NCBI RefSeq assembly: GCF_000716445.1
Contig: NZ_JNWK01000021.1
Span: 62,001-126,000, forward strand
Origin: Streptomyces wedmorensis
GTDB taxonomy: Bacteria > Actinomycetota > Actinomycetes > Streptomycetales > Streptomycetaceae
Direction: 5' to 3'
Length of the DNA stretch: 64,000 bases
Shown here: positions 31,622-39,714 of the stretch, piece after piece
Layout: every line of letters begins with the position of its first letter
Numbering within the stretch: position 1 is the first letter of the stretch
Translations under genes and position numbers: made by a program
The notes under the pieces: model-generated
What the model was told of the DNA's origin: nothing
Seen by the model: only the letters and a program-made list of their open reading frames with translations
Database searches by the model: none

Positions 31622-32269
31622 ATGGACATCAAGACGACCGAGAAGACCGAAGAGAAGACGTCGCGGCCGGAGCCGGAGACCGCGGAGGCCGCCGCCGACG
31701 CCGTCGTGGACCCGCGCGACGGGACGGACGGCGACCCGGGCGGTGACCCTTCCGGCGACGTGAGCGACGCCCGGAGCGACGCCCCGGACGACAGCGAGCC
31801 CGACAGCGAACCGGACGACGAGCTCGACGACGACGAGCTCGACGACGACGAGCTCGACGAGGCCGCGGCGGTGACGGAGACGGCCGCCGAGGACACCGGG
31901 ATCGGCGCCGGCGCCGCCGCCGTGGTCTCGGCCGCCCTCGGTGCCGTCGCGCTCACCGGCACCTGGACCGGCAAGGTCGTCTCCGAGCGCGAGACGCTCG
32001 TCGGGCAGATCAGCACCTCCCAGGGCGGCTCCACGGCCCAGCAGATCTCCGAGATCTACGGCGACGCCTGGCACAGCACCGCACTGGTGAACGGCCTCTT
32101 CGCCCTGCTCGCCCTGATCGTCGCCCTCGTCGTGCTCACCCTTCCCCGCCGCCCCGGCTGGGTCCGCGCGGTCGCCGCGGCCGGCGCCGTCCTGGGCGGC
32201 CTGGGGCTGCTCCTGTCGGTCGGTACCTACTTCGACCTGTTCCTGAGCCTCCCGACCGCCGGGTCCTGA
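31622..32269 (+). CDS. Hypothetical membrane protein with acidic repeat
   Basis: A 215-residue protein in three parts: a strongly acidic, disordered N-terminus (residues 1-90) ending in tandem DDELD units; one hydrophobic segment (AGAAAVVSAALGAVALTGTWTG, about 98-120); an external loop; and two further segments (GLFALLALIVALVVLTL and VLGGLGLLLSVGTYFDLFLSL). No enzymatic motif is seen. The acidic arm would be cytosolic if the first helix is N-in. ATG 31622 is the first in-frame start with coding-like composition; no ribosome site is obvious. Confidence 0.62.
   Translation: MDIKTTEKTEEKTSRPEPETAEAAADAVVDPRDGTDGDPGGDPSGDVSDARSDAPDDSEPDSEPDDELDDDELDDDELDEAAAVTETAAEDTGIGAGAAAVVSAALGAVALTGTWTGKVVSERETLVGQISTSQGGSTAQQISEIYGDAWHSTALVNGLFALLALIVALVVLTLPRRPGWVRAVAAAGAVLGGLGLLLSVGTYFDLFLSLPTAGS
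31814..31858 (+). repeat. 3 x 15-bp tandem repeat encoding DDELD
   Basis: Three identical copies of GACGACGAGCTCGAC stand head to tail within the preceding gene, giving (DDELD)3. Exact repetition at the DNA level suggests recent slippage expansion. Confidence 0.9.
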
Positions 32270-32429
32270 GGTGGGGCCCGACCCGTCTAAGGACCTCCTG
32301 GGACCCGCCTAAGGCCCCCCGTACCCCGAACATGCGGCACTCGCCCGATGTGACCGCACCCCCTGGGAAACGAAAGTAGAGGCATCGCAAGGAGCGATAC
32401 CGAAACCGAGAAGAACCAGGGAGCACCCC

Positions 32430-32627
32430 ATGTTCGAGTACGAACTCCAGCGCATGAACCACGCCGAGCTCGTCCGCGAGGCCGCCGCCCAGCGACTCAC
32501 GCACGAGGCCGCCGAGGCCGTCGGCGCCGCCCGGGGCCTGCGCCTCTTCGGCCGCCGGCACGGCAACCACGGCACGGAGGGGCAGGTGGACGGCGGCGAC
32601 CGCGGCCGCTTCGTCCGGGCCGCGTGA
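32430..32627 (+). CDS. Small hypothetical protein (65 aa)
   Basis: A short helical protein, MFEYELQRMNHAELVREAAAQ at the start, with Ala/Arg-rich middle and a basic/Gly-rich tail. The ribosome site AGGGAG (32419-32424) precedes the ATG, and the 160-bp upstream gap includes an A-rich patch suggesting an untranslated leader. It is 7 bp upstream of the large LuxR-type regulator and may be co-transcribed with it. I do not recognise a family with confidence. Confidence 0.55.
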   Translation: MFEYELQRMNHAELVREAAAQRLTHEAAEAVGAARGLRLFGRRHGNHGTEGQVDGGDRGRFVRAA

Positions 32628-32634
32628 CCCCCGT

Positions 32635-35600
32635 ATGAGCGACAACACGGATGGTTGTGCGATGCTCGGCGCCGTGGAGACCAGGTCAGTCAGCCCCGTC
32701 TTCGTCGGCCGGGCCGGCGAACTCACCGCCCTCACCGAGGCGCTCTCCCGCGCCACCGCGGGAGAGCCCCAGGCCCTGCTCATAGGAGGCGAGGCGGGCG
32801 TCGGAAAGACCCGCCTCATCGAGGAGTTCCTCGACACCGCCTGCGACCGGGGCGCCGTCGTCGCCCTCGGCGGCTGCCTCGAACTCGGCGCCGACGGCCT
32901 GCCCTTCGCACCCTTCGCCACCGCCCTGCGCTCGCTCCACCGCAAGCTCCCCGGCGAACTGACCGCCGCCGCCGACGGCCACCAGGGCGAACTCGCCCGC
33001 CTGCTGCCCGAACTGGGCGACCCCGGCAGCCACGAGCCCGCCGACGAGGACTCCACCGCCCGCCTCTTCGAACTGACCGTACGGCTCCTGGAACGGCTCG
33101 CCGCCGACCGTACGATCGTGCTCGTCCTGGAGGACCTGCACTGGGCCGACACCTCCACCCGGCACCTGCTCACCTACCTCCTCCGCACCCTCCGCCGCGG
33201 CCGGATCGTGGTCATCGCCAGCTACCGAGCCGACGACATCCACCGCCGCCACCCGCTGCGCCCCCTCCTCGCCGAACTCGACCGGCTCCGCACCATCCGC
33301 CGCATCGAGCTCTCCCGCTTCACCCGCGCCGAGGTACACCGCCAGCTCACCGGCATCCTCGCCGCCGAACCCGACCCCGGCCTCGTCGAAGAGGTCTTCG
33401 AACGCTCCGACGGCAACGCCTTCTTCGTCGAGGAGCTCGTCGTCTCCCACGAGGCCGGCTGCGCCGCCGGCCAGCTCAGCGACTCCCTGCGCGACCTCCT
33501 GCTGGTCCGGGTCGAGACGCTCCCCGAAGACGCCCAGCGGGTCGCAAGGATCGTCGCCGAAGGTGGCTCCACCGTCGAGTACGGCCTGCTCGCCGCCGTC
33601 GCCCGGCTCGCCGAGGACGAACTCATCGAAGCGCTGCGGGCCTGCGTCGGCGCCAACATCCTGCTCGCCGTCCCCGACGGCGACGCCTACCGCTTCCGCC
33701 ACTCCCTGGTCCGCGAGGCCGTCAGCGACGACCTGCTGCCGGGGGAACGCTCCCGCCTCAACCGGCGCTACGCCGAGGTCCTGGAGGCCGACCCCGCGCT
33801 CGTCCGCCCCCACGAGCGGACCACCCGACTCGCGACGTACTGGTACCACGCGCACGCCCCGGAGAAGGCCCTCCCCGCCGTCCTCCAGGCCGCCGTCGAG
33901 ACCCGCAAGCGCCACGCCTACGCCGAGCAGCTCAGCCTCCTCGAACGGGCCATGGAGCTGTGGGACAAGGTCCCCGGCGAGACGCGCGACTCCCTGCGCC
34001 CCATCGACTACGCCGACGCGTACCCCGCCTGCGGCTGCGACCCCGAGACCACCTCGCTGCGCTTCCTCGACCTGCTCGCCGAGGCCGCCGTCGCCGCCCG
34101 GCTCAGCGGAGAGCGGGAGCGGGCCGCGAAGATCTGCCGCACGGCGCTCCGGATCCTCGACGGCGACGAGAACGACCCGCTGCGCGCCGCCTGGTTCTGG
34201 ACGGAGATGGCCCGGCTCCAGTCCAACCTCGGCCGGGGCGACGGCTGGCCCGAGATCGCCCGCGCCCAGGAACTCGTCAAGGGCCTGCCGCCGTCCGCCG
34301 TGCACGCCACCGTCCTGGTCGGCGCCGCCGGCTGGGGCATGCTCCGCAACCCCGGCCCCGAGGCGCTCGCCGCCGCCGAACGCGCCGTCGAGTACGCGCG
34401 GTTCGTCAAGGCCGAGCCGATCGAGCTGAACGCCCGGATCACCCTCGGCACCATCATGGTGTCGGCCGGCGACATCGAGGGCGGACTCGCCGCCATGGCC
34501 GAGGCCCTCGAACGGACCACCGTCCTCGGACAGTTCCACGAGGCCGCCCGCGCCCATGTGAACCTCTCCTCCTCCATGGAGGCCCTCGGCCGCTCCCGCG
34601 AGGCCGTGGAGACCGCCACCAGCGGCATCGAACTGGCCCGCTCCCGCGGCCTCGTCGACAGCGCGGGCTGGATCCGCGCCAACCTCGCCGAGTCGCTCCT
34701 CTCGCTCGGCGAATGGGACCGGAGCAAGGAGGAGGCCGAGCGGCTGCTCCGCTCCGCGGCCGGCAGCACCAAGCCGGGCGGCACGGCCCTGCTCCAGCTC
34801 GCCCACCTCGCCACCTTCCGCGGCGAACCGGCCCGGGCCACCGGGCACCTCGCCGAGGCCCTCACGCGCTACGGCACCCGCGACCCGATCCCGCAGTACA
34901 CCCTGCCCGTGGCGCAGTCCGAGATCGCCGTCGCCGCCGCCGAAGGACGCCTCGCGGACGTACGGGACCAGCTCGCCGCCACCGCAGAGACAGGGTTCCC
35001 GCCCGGCACCCACCGCTACGGCTGGCCGCTCGTCCTCACCGCCGTCACCGCGGAGGCCGACAGCCGGGGACTGCCCGCCGCCGACGAGGGCCGCGAGGAG
35101 GCGCTCGCCGTCGTCCGCCGCTGCGTCCGGGCCCTCGCCACCCCGGCCCCGATCTGGCAGGCCTACTCCCGGCAGGTGTCCGAGGAGCTCGCCCGCGCCG
35201 AGGGCCGCGAGAGCGCCGACCGCTGGGCCGAGGTCGTCGCCGCCTACGAGCCGCTCGAACGCCCCTACGAGCTCGCCCGTGCCCGTCGACGCCTCGCCGA
35301 CGCGCTGCTCGTCGAGGGCGGCCACCGGGAGGAGGCCGCGGCCCTGCTCCGCGAGGCCCACGCCACCGCCGTCCGCCTCGGCGCCCGCCCGCTCCGCGAG
35401 GACGTCGAACTCCTCGCCGCCCGCGCCCGCCTCTCCCTCGCGGCCGAGAAGCAGGCCCCGGCCCCGGCGGAGCCGGGGGACGACACCTTCGGTCTCACCC
35501 CCCGTGAGCAGGACGTGCTGCGGCTCGTCGCGGTCGGCCGCACCAACCGTCAGATCGCCGAGGAGCTGTTCATCTCACCCAAGACGGCCAGCGTCCACGT

Positions 35601-35691
35601 CTCCAACATCCTCGCCAAGCTCGGCGTCGCCGGCCGTGGGGAGGCCGCCGCCCTGGCCCACCGCCTCCACCTCCTCGACCCGGCCCTCTGA
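32635..35691 (+). CDS. LuxR-family ATPase transcriptional regulator (LAL type)
   Basis: A 1018-residue regulator. The N-terminal AAA ATPase has Walker A GGEAGVGKT (residues 51-59) and Walker B VLVLEDLHWAD; the middle 600 residues are alpha-helical TPR-like repeats; the C-terminus carries a GerE/LuxR helix-turn-helix (FGLTPREQDVLRLVAVGRTNRQ ... ISPKTASVHVSNILAKLG). LAL proteins usually activate secondary-metabolite or sugar genes after binding ATP and an inducer. There is no biosynthetic cluster beside it; the target is unknown. ATG 32635 has no ribosome site; starts at ATG 32662 or GTG 32674 are possible. Confidence 0.88.
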   Translation: MSDNTDGCAMLGAVETRSVSPVFVGRAGELTALTEALSRATAGEPQALLIGGEAGVGKTRLIEEFLDTACDRGAVVALGGCLELGADGLPFAPFATALRSLHRKLPGELTAAADGHQGELARLLPELGDPGSHEPADEDSTARLFELTVRLLERLAADRTIVLVLEDLHWADTSTRHLLTYLLRTLRRGRIVVIASYRADDIHRRHPLRPLLAELDRLRTIRRIELSRFTRAEVHRQLTGILAAEPDPGLVEEVFERSDGNAFFVEELVVSHEAGCAAGQLSDSLRDLLLVRVETLPEDAQRVARIVAEGGSTVEYGLLAAVARLAEDELIEALRACVGANILLAVPDGDAYRFRHSLVREAVSDDLLPGERSRLNRRYAEVLEADPALVRPHERTTRLATYWYHAHAPEKALPAVLQAAVETRKRHAYAEQLSLLERAMELWDKVPGETRDSLRPIDYADAYPACGCDPETTSLRFLDLLAEAAVAARLSGERERAAKICRTALRILDGDENDPLRAAWFWTEMARLQSNLGRGDGWPEIARAQELVKGLPPSAVHATVLVGAAGWGMLRNPGPEALAAAERAVEYARFVKAEPIELNARITLGTIMVSAGDIEGGLAAMAEALERTTVLGQFHEAARAHVNLSSSMEALGRSREAVETATSGIELARSRGLVDSAGWIRANLAESLLSLGEWDRSKEEAERLLRSAAGSTKPGGTALLQLAHLATFRGEPARATGHLAEALTRYGTRDPIPQYTLPVAQSEIAVAAAEGRLADVRDQLAATAETGFPPGTHRYGWPLVLTAVTAEADSRGLPAADEGREEALAVVRRCVRALATPAPIWQAYSRQVSEELARAEGRESADRWAEVVAAYEPLERPYELARARRRLADALLVEGGHREEAAALLREAHATAVRLGARPLREDVELLAARARLSLAAEKQAPAPAEPGDDTFGLTPREQDVLRLVAVGRTNRQIAEELFISPKTASVHVSNILAKLGVAGRGEAAALAHRLHLLDPAL

Positions 35692-35901
35692 GCCCGGCCG
35701 GGTCCCCGGCACCGCCGCCCCGGCGCCGGGGACCCGTATCGTCACGCGGCCCGAGGTCAGGTCTATCGGGCCGCGCGCCGGGTCGGCGTCCCCCGGGTCC
35801 TCCCGGGTGAGGGCCTGCCGCCGCAGCTCGTCCTCGGCGTGCCTGCGCCCCGGTGCGAAGATCTCCTCCAGCCCGCCGAACACGGTCACCGCCTCCTTCA
35901 C
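35575..35901 (-). CDS. Small conserved-type protein (DUF6191-like)
   Basis: A 108-residue product. The first 60 residues (VFGGLEEIFAPGRRHAEDEL, LTREDPGDADPARGPIDL, VTIRVPG) resemble short Streptomyces proteins I recall under DUF6191; function unknown. Its ATG overlaps the stop of the upstream sugar dehydrogenase gene by 4 bp, so it is second in a two-gene operon. The last 39 residues run antisense through the end of the LuxR gene and through its terminator hairpin, so the C-terminal tail may have arisen by loss of an earlier stop. Confidence 0.55.
   Translation of the reverse strand: MKEAVTVFGGLEEIFAPGRRHAEDELRRQALTREDPGDADPARGPIDLTSGRVTIRVPGAGAAVPGTRPGSEGRVEEVEAVGQGGGLPTAGDAELGEDVGDVDAGRLG
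35700..35735 (+). terminator. Hairpin terminator after the LuxR-family gene
   Basis: GGGTCCCCGGC (35700-35710) pairs perfectly with GCCGGGGACCC (35725-35735) across a 14-nt loop, 9 bp after the stop. It lies inside the opposing small gene. Confidence 0.7.
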
Positions 35902-37034
35902 CTCACCTCCAGCCGGAGGATCCGGTCGTCTCCGGCCCCGGGCGTCCCCCGGGTGTCGGTCTCGCTGGTCACCAGCCAGAGCCGGTCGCCGCCCGCCGCG
36001 ACCACCGTGCGCAGGCGTCCGTACTCACCTCTCAGGAACGCCTCCGGCTCCCCCGAACGTTCCGCTCCGGACAGCGGCACGCGCCACAGCCGCTCGCCCC
36101 TCAGCCCGGCCATCCAGATCGCGCCCCGCGCGTACGCGATCCCGCTGGGGGAGGCCTCCGAGGTCGGCCACTGGGCCACCGGGTCCACGAACCCGGACCG
36201 CCCGGCCCGTCCCTCGGCCTCCGGCCAGCCGTAGTTCCGGCCGGGCTCGATCAGGTTCAGCTCGTCCCAGGTGTTCTGCCCGAACTCGGCCGCCCACAGA
36301 CGTCCCTCCGCGTCCCAGGCGATCCCCTGCACATTGCGGTGGCCGTACGAGTAGACGACCGATCCGGGGAAGGGGTTGCCCGGAGCCGGTCCGCCCTCCG
36401 GCGTCATGCGCAGGATCTTCCCGCCCAGCGAGGACCGGTCCTGGGAGAGCCCGGTCCGGCCCGTCTCGCCCGTCCCCGCGTACAGCATGCCGTCCGGGCC
36501 GAACGCGATCCGCCCGCCGTCGTGCACGAAACCCTTCGGGATGCCGGTCAGCACCGGCTCCGGCGCGCCGAGCCGGTCGCCGTCCGCGCCGCCGTACCGC
36601 ATGCGCACGATGCGGTTGTCCGAGGCGGCCGTCAGATACGCGTACACCCAGCCGTCCCGGACCGCGAGGCCCAGGAGTCCGCCCTCTCCCCCCGGGACGA
36701 CCCCCGGCACCTCGCCGAGCACGGTCTTCGCGCCGGTCCGTCCGTTCACCCGGGTGATCGTCCGCTCGTCCCGCGAGGACACCAGCAGGTCGCCGCCGGG
36801 CAGCGCGGCGACCCCCCAGGGCGACTTCAGCCCCTCGGCGAGCGTGCCCGCCACCGTCACCCGCCCGCCGGAGGACGGGGCCCCGGACCCGGTGGGGGAG
36901 GCGGACGCGGAGGCCGAAGCGGAGGCCGGCGGAGCCGTACCCGGCCGGTCCTCGGTGCCTCCCGAGGAACAGCCGGCCACGAGGACCAGCACGGCGGCGC
37001 CCCACAGGGCCTTCACAACAGCAGGACGGCTCAT
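35898..37034 (-). CDS. PQQ-dependent sugar dehydrogenase-like lipoprotein
   Basis: A 378-residue exported protein. A signal with lipobox VLVAGC (Cys about residue 22) leads into a Ser/Ala/Pro-rich linker and a six-bladed beta-propeller of the glucose/sorbosone dehydrogenase (GSDH) family: LKSPWGVAALPGGDLLVSSRDE, DGWVYAYLTAASDNRIVRM, HDGGRIAFGPDGMLYAGTGETG and GHRNVQGIAWDAEGRLWAAEFGQ. Members oxidise aldose sugars with PQQ outside the membrane; many lack proven activity. ATG 37034 begins a short operon with the small gene at 35901. Confidence 0.87.
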   Translation of the reverse strand: MSRPAVVKALWGAAVLVLVAGCSSGGTEDRPGTAPPASASASASASPTGSGAPSSGGRVTVAGTLAEGLKSPWGVAALPGGDLLVSSRDERTITRVNGRTGAKTVLGEVPGVVPGGEGGLLGLAVRDGWVYAYLTAASDNRIVRMRYGGADGDRLGAPEPVLTGIPKGFVHDGGRIAFGPDGMLYAGTGETGRTGLSQDRSSLGGKILRMTPEGGPAPGNPFPGSVVYSYGHRNVQGIAWDAEGRLWAAEFGQNTWDELNLIEPGRNYGWPEAEGRAGRSGFVDPVAQWPTSEASPSGIAYARGAIWMAGLRGERLWRVPLSGAERSGEPEAFLRGEYGRLRTVVAAGGDRLWLVTSETDTRGTPGAGDDRILRLEVR

Positions 37035-37129
37035 GGTCCGGTCCCCTTCGACGAGTCGAGCGGCATCCCTTCACCCTTGATACACCGCTCGGCCCGATCA
37101 GGTTCCCGACCGCCGCCGGGTCGCGCGGT

Positions 37130-38140
37130 TCAGTCCCAGGAGCCCCGCGGCGCGGGCAGCGCCGCGATCTCCGCCAGGTCCTCCGCCGTCAGCCGCAGCC
37201 CGGCCGCCCGGGCGTTCTCCACCACCCACCGCTCCCGCTTCGCCCCCGGCACCGGCACGACGTGCGCGCCGCGGCCCAGCACCCACGCCAGCGCCACCTG
37301 CGCCGGGGTGACGTCCGCCCCGTGCCGCGCGGCCACCCTCCGCAGCCCCGCCACGAGCGGCTGGTTCGCGGCCATCATCTCCGCGGTGAAACGGGGGTGA
37401 CGGGCGCGCGGATCGTCCGGCTCGAAGCCGCCGCCCGGAGTGAGCGTCCCGGTCAGGAACCCGTTCCCCAGCGGCATCGCCGCCAGGAAACCGACCCCTC
37501 GCGCCGCGCACCAGGGCAGCAGCCGCGCCAGCGCCTCCTGCGACCACACCGACAGCTCGGCCTCGACCGCCGCCACCGGGAAGACCTGCTGGATCCGCTC
37601 CAGTTGGCGGATCGTTCCCTCGTATCCGTCGCGACCGGCGCCGGCCGCGCCCCGGCGGGCCGACCTGGCACCCACCGCGCACAGCCCGAGCGCCCGCACC
37701 TTGCCCGCCGACACCAGTTCGGCCATGGCGCCCCAGGTCTCCTCGACCGGCACCTCGGGGTCGGCGCGGTGCAGCTGGTAGAGGTCGATCACGTCGGTCT
37801 GGAGCCGCCGCAGCGACGCGTCGCAGGCCCGACGCACGTACCCCGGCCTGCCGTTGGCGACCACGTGCCCGTCGCCGACGAGCAGTCCGCACTTCGTCGA
37901 GACGAAGGCGTCCGCCCGACGCTCCTTCAACACCCGTCCCAACATGAGCTCGTTGGTGAACGGTCCGTACATGTCGGCGGTGTCGAGCAGGCTCACCCCG
38001 GCGTCGAGTGCCGCGTGCACGGTCCGCAGCGAGCGGTCCCCCCGCTGCTGGGAGCGGCTGTACGCCCAGCTCATCGGCATGCACCCCAGGCCGATCGCAC
38101 CCACGTCGAGCGCCGTCGCCCCGATTGTCCTGCGCTCCAC
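37130..38140 (-). CDS. Aldo/keto reductase
   Basis: A 336-residue NADPH-linked (beta/alpha)8 reductase. The catalytic tetrad is visible: Asp and Tyr in DTADMYGPF, Lys in VSTKCGLL, His in YQLHRADPE. The cofactor region near the end has VPVPGAKRERWVVEN. The stretch ARSARRGAAGAGRDG in the middle is longer and more basic than expected and could be an insertion. The start is a GTG at 38140 preceded by GGGAGGGG; the same frame stays open far upstream, but that part is antisense to the next gene and not real. Confidence 0.87.
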   Translation of the reverse strand: MERRTIGATALDVGAIGLGCMPMSWAYSRSQQRGDRSLRTVHAALDAGVSLLDTADMYGPFTNELMLGRVLKERRADAFVSTKCGLLVGDGHVVANGRPGYVRRACDASLRRLQTDVIDLYQLHRADPEVPVEETWGAMAELVSAGKVRALGLCAVGARSARRGAAGAGRDGYEGTIRQLERIQQVFPVAAVEAELSVWSQEALARLLPWCAARGVGFLAAMPLGNGFLTGTLTPGGGFEPDDPRARHPRFTAEMMAANQPLVAGLRRVAARHGADVTPAQVALAWVLGRGAHVVPVPGAKRERWVVENARAAGLRLTAEDLAEIAALPAPRGSWD

Positions 38141-38215
38141 CTGCCGGTACCCCTCCCTGTGCCGTCCCCCAAAGTAACCAATGGCGCACGGGATTCTTCG
38201 CATAGCCTCCCGGTC

Positions 38216-39181
38216 ATGAGATTCGAAGACACGGCCGCCGACGTGTGGCTTCCGGTTCACGCGGACGAGATCGAGGGGCTTCCCGCTCCGGGCGCGTCGG
38301 GCCTGAACTACCGCTTCTGGGACGGCGGGCCGGAGTTCCCGGCCGATCCGGCGCGCTGCGCCTTCTACGTGGTGCCGTACATGAAGGGCTCCGAGATCGC
38401 CGTACGGCCGCTGGCCGCCATGACCTCGCTGCGGGCCGTGCAGACCCTGTCCGCGGGCATCGACCACGTCACGCCGGGCATCGACCTGCTGCCGCCGGGC
38501 GTCGCCCTGTGCAACGCGAAGGGCGTCCACGAGGCCAGCACCGCCGAGCTCACGCTCGCGCTGATCCTCGCCTCGCTGCGCGGCATCCCCGGATTCGTGC
38601 GCGGCCAGGACGCCGAGGAGTGGCGGGCGGGCTTCTACCCGGCGCTCGCCGACAAGTCCGTCCTGATCGTGGGGTACGGGTCGATCGGCGCCGCCATCGA
38701 GGACCGGCTCGCGCCCTTCGAGTGCGCGCGGGTGGCACGCGTCGCACGCTCCGCGCGCACCACAGAGCGCGGCCCGGTCCAGGCGCTCGCGGACCTCCCC
38801 GCCCTGCTGCCGGAGGCGGACGTGGTCGTCCTCTCCACTCCGCTCACGCCCGGCACCCGGCACCTCGCCGACGCCGGGTTCCTGGCGCGGATGAAGGACG
38901 GGGCGCTCCTGGTGAACGTCGCCCGGGGGCCGGTCGTCGACACGTCCGCGCTGCTCAAGGAGGTGGAGGGCGGCCGGATCACGGCGGCGCTCGACGTCAC
39001 CGACCCGGAACCGCTGCCGGCCGGGCACCCGTTGTGGCACGCTCCGGGTGTCCTGATCAGTCCCCATGTGGGAGGTTCCACTTCGGCCTTCATGCCGCGG
39101 GCGAAGCGGCTGATCGCCGGGCAGCTGCGGCGCTTCGTGGCCGGCGAGGAACTGGTCAACGTCCTGCTCACCACCGACTGA
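38216..39181 (+). CDS. D-isomer-specific 2-hydroxyacid dehydrogenase
   Basis: A 321-residue NAD(P)-dependent enzyme. NAD-binding GYGSIGAAIEDRL, the catalytic Arg region LVNVARGPVVDTSAL, Glu in DVTDPEPLPAGHPLW and His in ISPHVGGST are all present. It oxidises or reduces 2-hydroxy/2-keto acids; the N-terminal half is not typical of PGDH or formate dehydrogenase, so the substrate is open. ATG 38216 has no ribosome site but TAGCCT lies 7 nt before it, suggesting a leaderless message. It is divergent from the aldo/keto reductase. Confidence 0.86.
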   Translation: MRFEDTAADVWLPVHADEIEGLPAPGASGLNYRFWDGGPEFPADPARCAFYVVPYMKGSEIAVRPLAAMTSLRAVQTLSAGIDHVTPGIDLLPPGVALCNAKGVHEASTAELTLALILASLRGIPGFVRGQDAEEWRAGFYPALADKSVLIVGYGSIGAAIEDRLAPFECARVARVARSARTTERGPVQALADLPALLPEADVVVLSTPLTPGTRHLADAGFLARMKDGALLVNVARGPVVDTSALLKEVEGGRITAALDVTDPEPLPAGHPLWHAPGVLISPHVGGSTSAFMPRAKRLIAGQLRRFVAGEELVNVLLTTD

Positions 39182-39714
39182 GCGCGGCGGACCGGGCGGA
39201 CCGGCGTACCGGAGGGGCCGGACGGGTGAACCGCGCCCCCGACACGCGCCGTGCGCAAGCCCCCTGATCGTCACTGAGAGTACTGCGACCCTGTCCCTGA
39301 GTGACCGTCCTGGTGTATCGTCCCGAAGCGGGGGACTGCGTCGAGTACGGGCTGACGCTGGGGAGCGAAGTGACGGGTCATCAGAATCCGAGGGGGGCGA
39401 CGGGTGAAGCACGGCCGAAAGACCGACGATCCGACGCGGCGACGCCGCCGTCGGCAAGCCTTCCGCGCCTCGCCGCCGGCCTCGCGCGATCGGTACCGGA
39501 CCAGGCCGCGCCCCACCGCGCGCCCCGCGCCGCCGGACCGCCCGGCACCGGACCGCACGCGGCGGCCGGGTGGAGCGGCACCGAGAGCCACGGCGTCGCG
39601 CTATCGGACGCCGCTCCCGGCGACTGCGACGGACACGCCCCCGGGACTCTCGACGAGCCCTCGGCGCGCCCGCACGAACCGGCCGGGTGCGATGGCCCGC
39701 CGCCGGAGGGTCCG
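39182..39714. other. Upstream region / possible N-terminal extension of the GGDEF gene
   Basis: 533 bp without a firmly assigned gene. The GGDEF frame is open from 39301, and a GTG at 39370 with GGGAG 4 nt before it could be the real start, adding a 115-residue Gly/Pro/Asp-rich arm. A second frame (39404-39718) encodes an arginine-rich 104-residue product ending in a GTGA overlap with 39715. Neither has a recognisable domain, and GC bias does not decide between them. Confidence 0.4.

Noticed and set aside
37130-39457. 775-codon version of the aldo/keto reductase
   Set aside because: The N-terminal 440 residues are antisense to the hydroxyacid dehydrogenase; the real start is GTG 38140 with GGGAGGGG.
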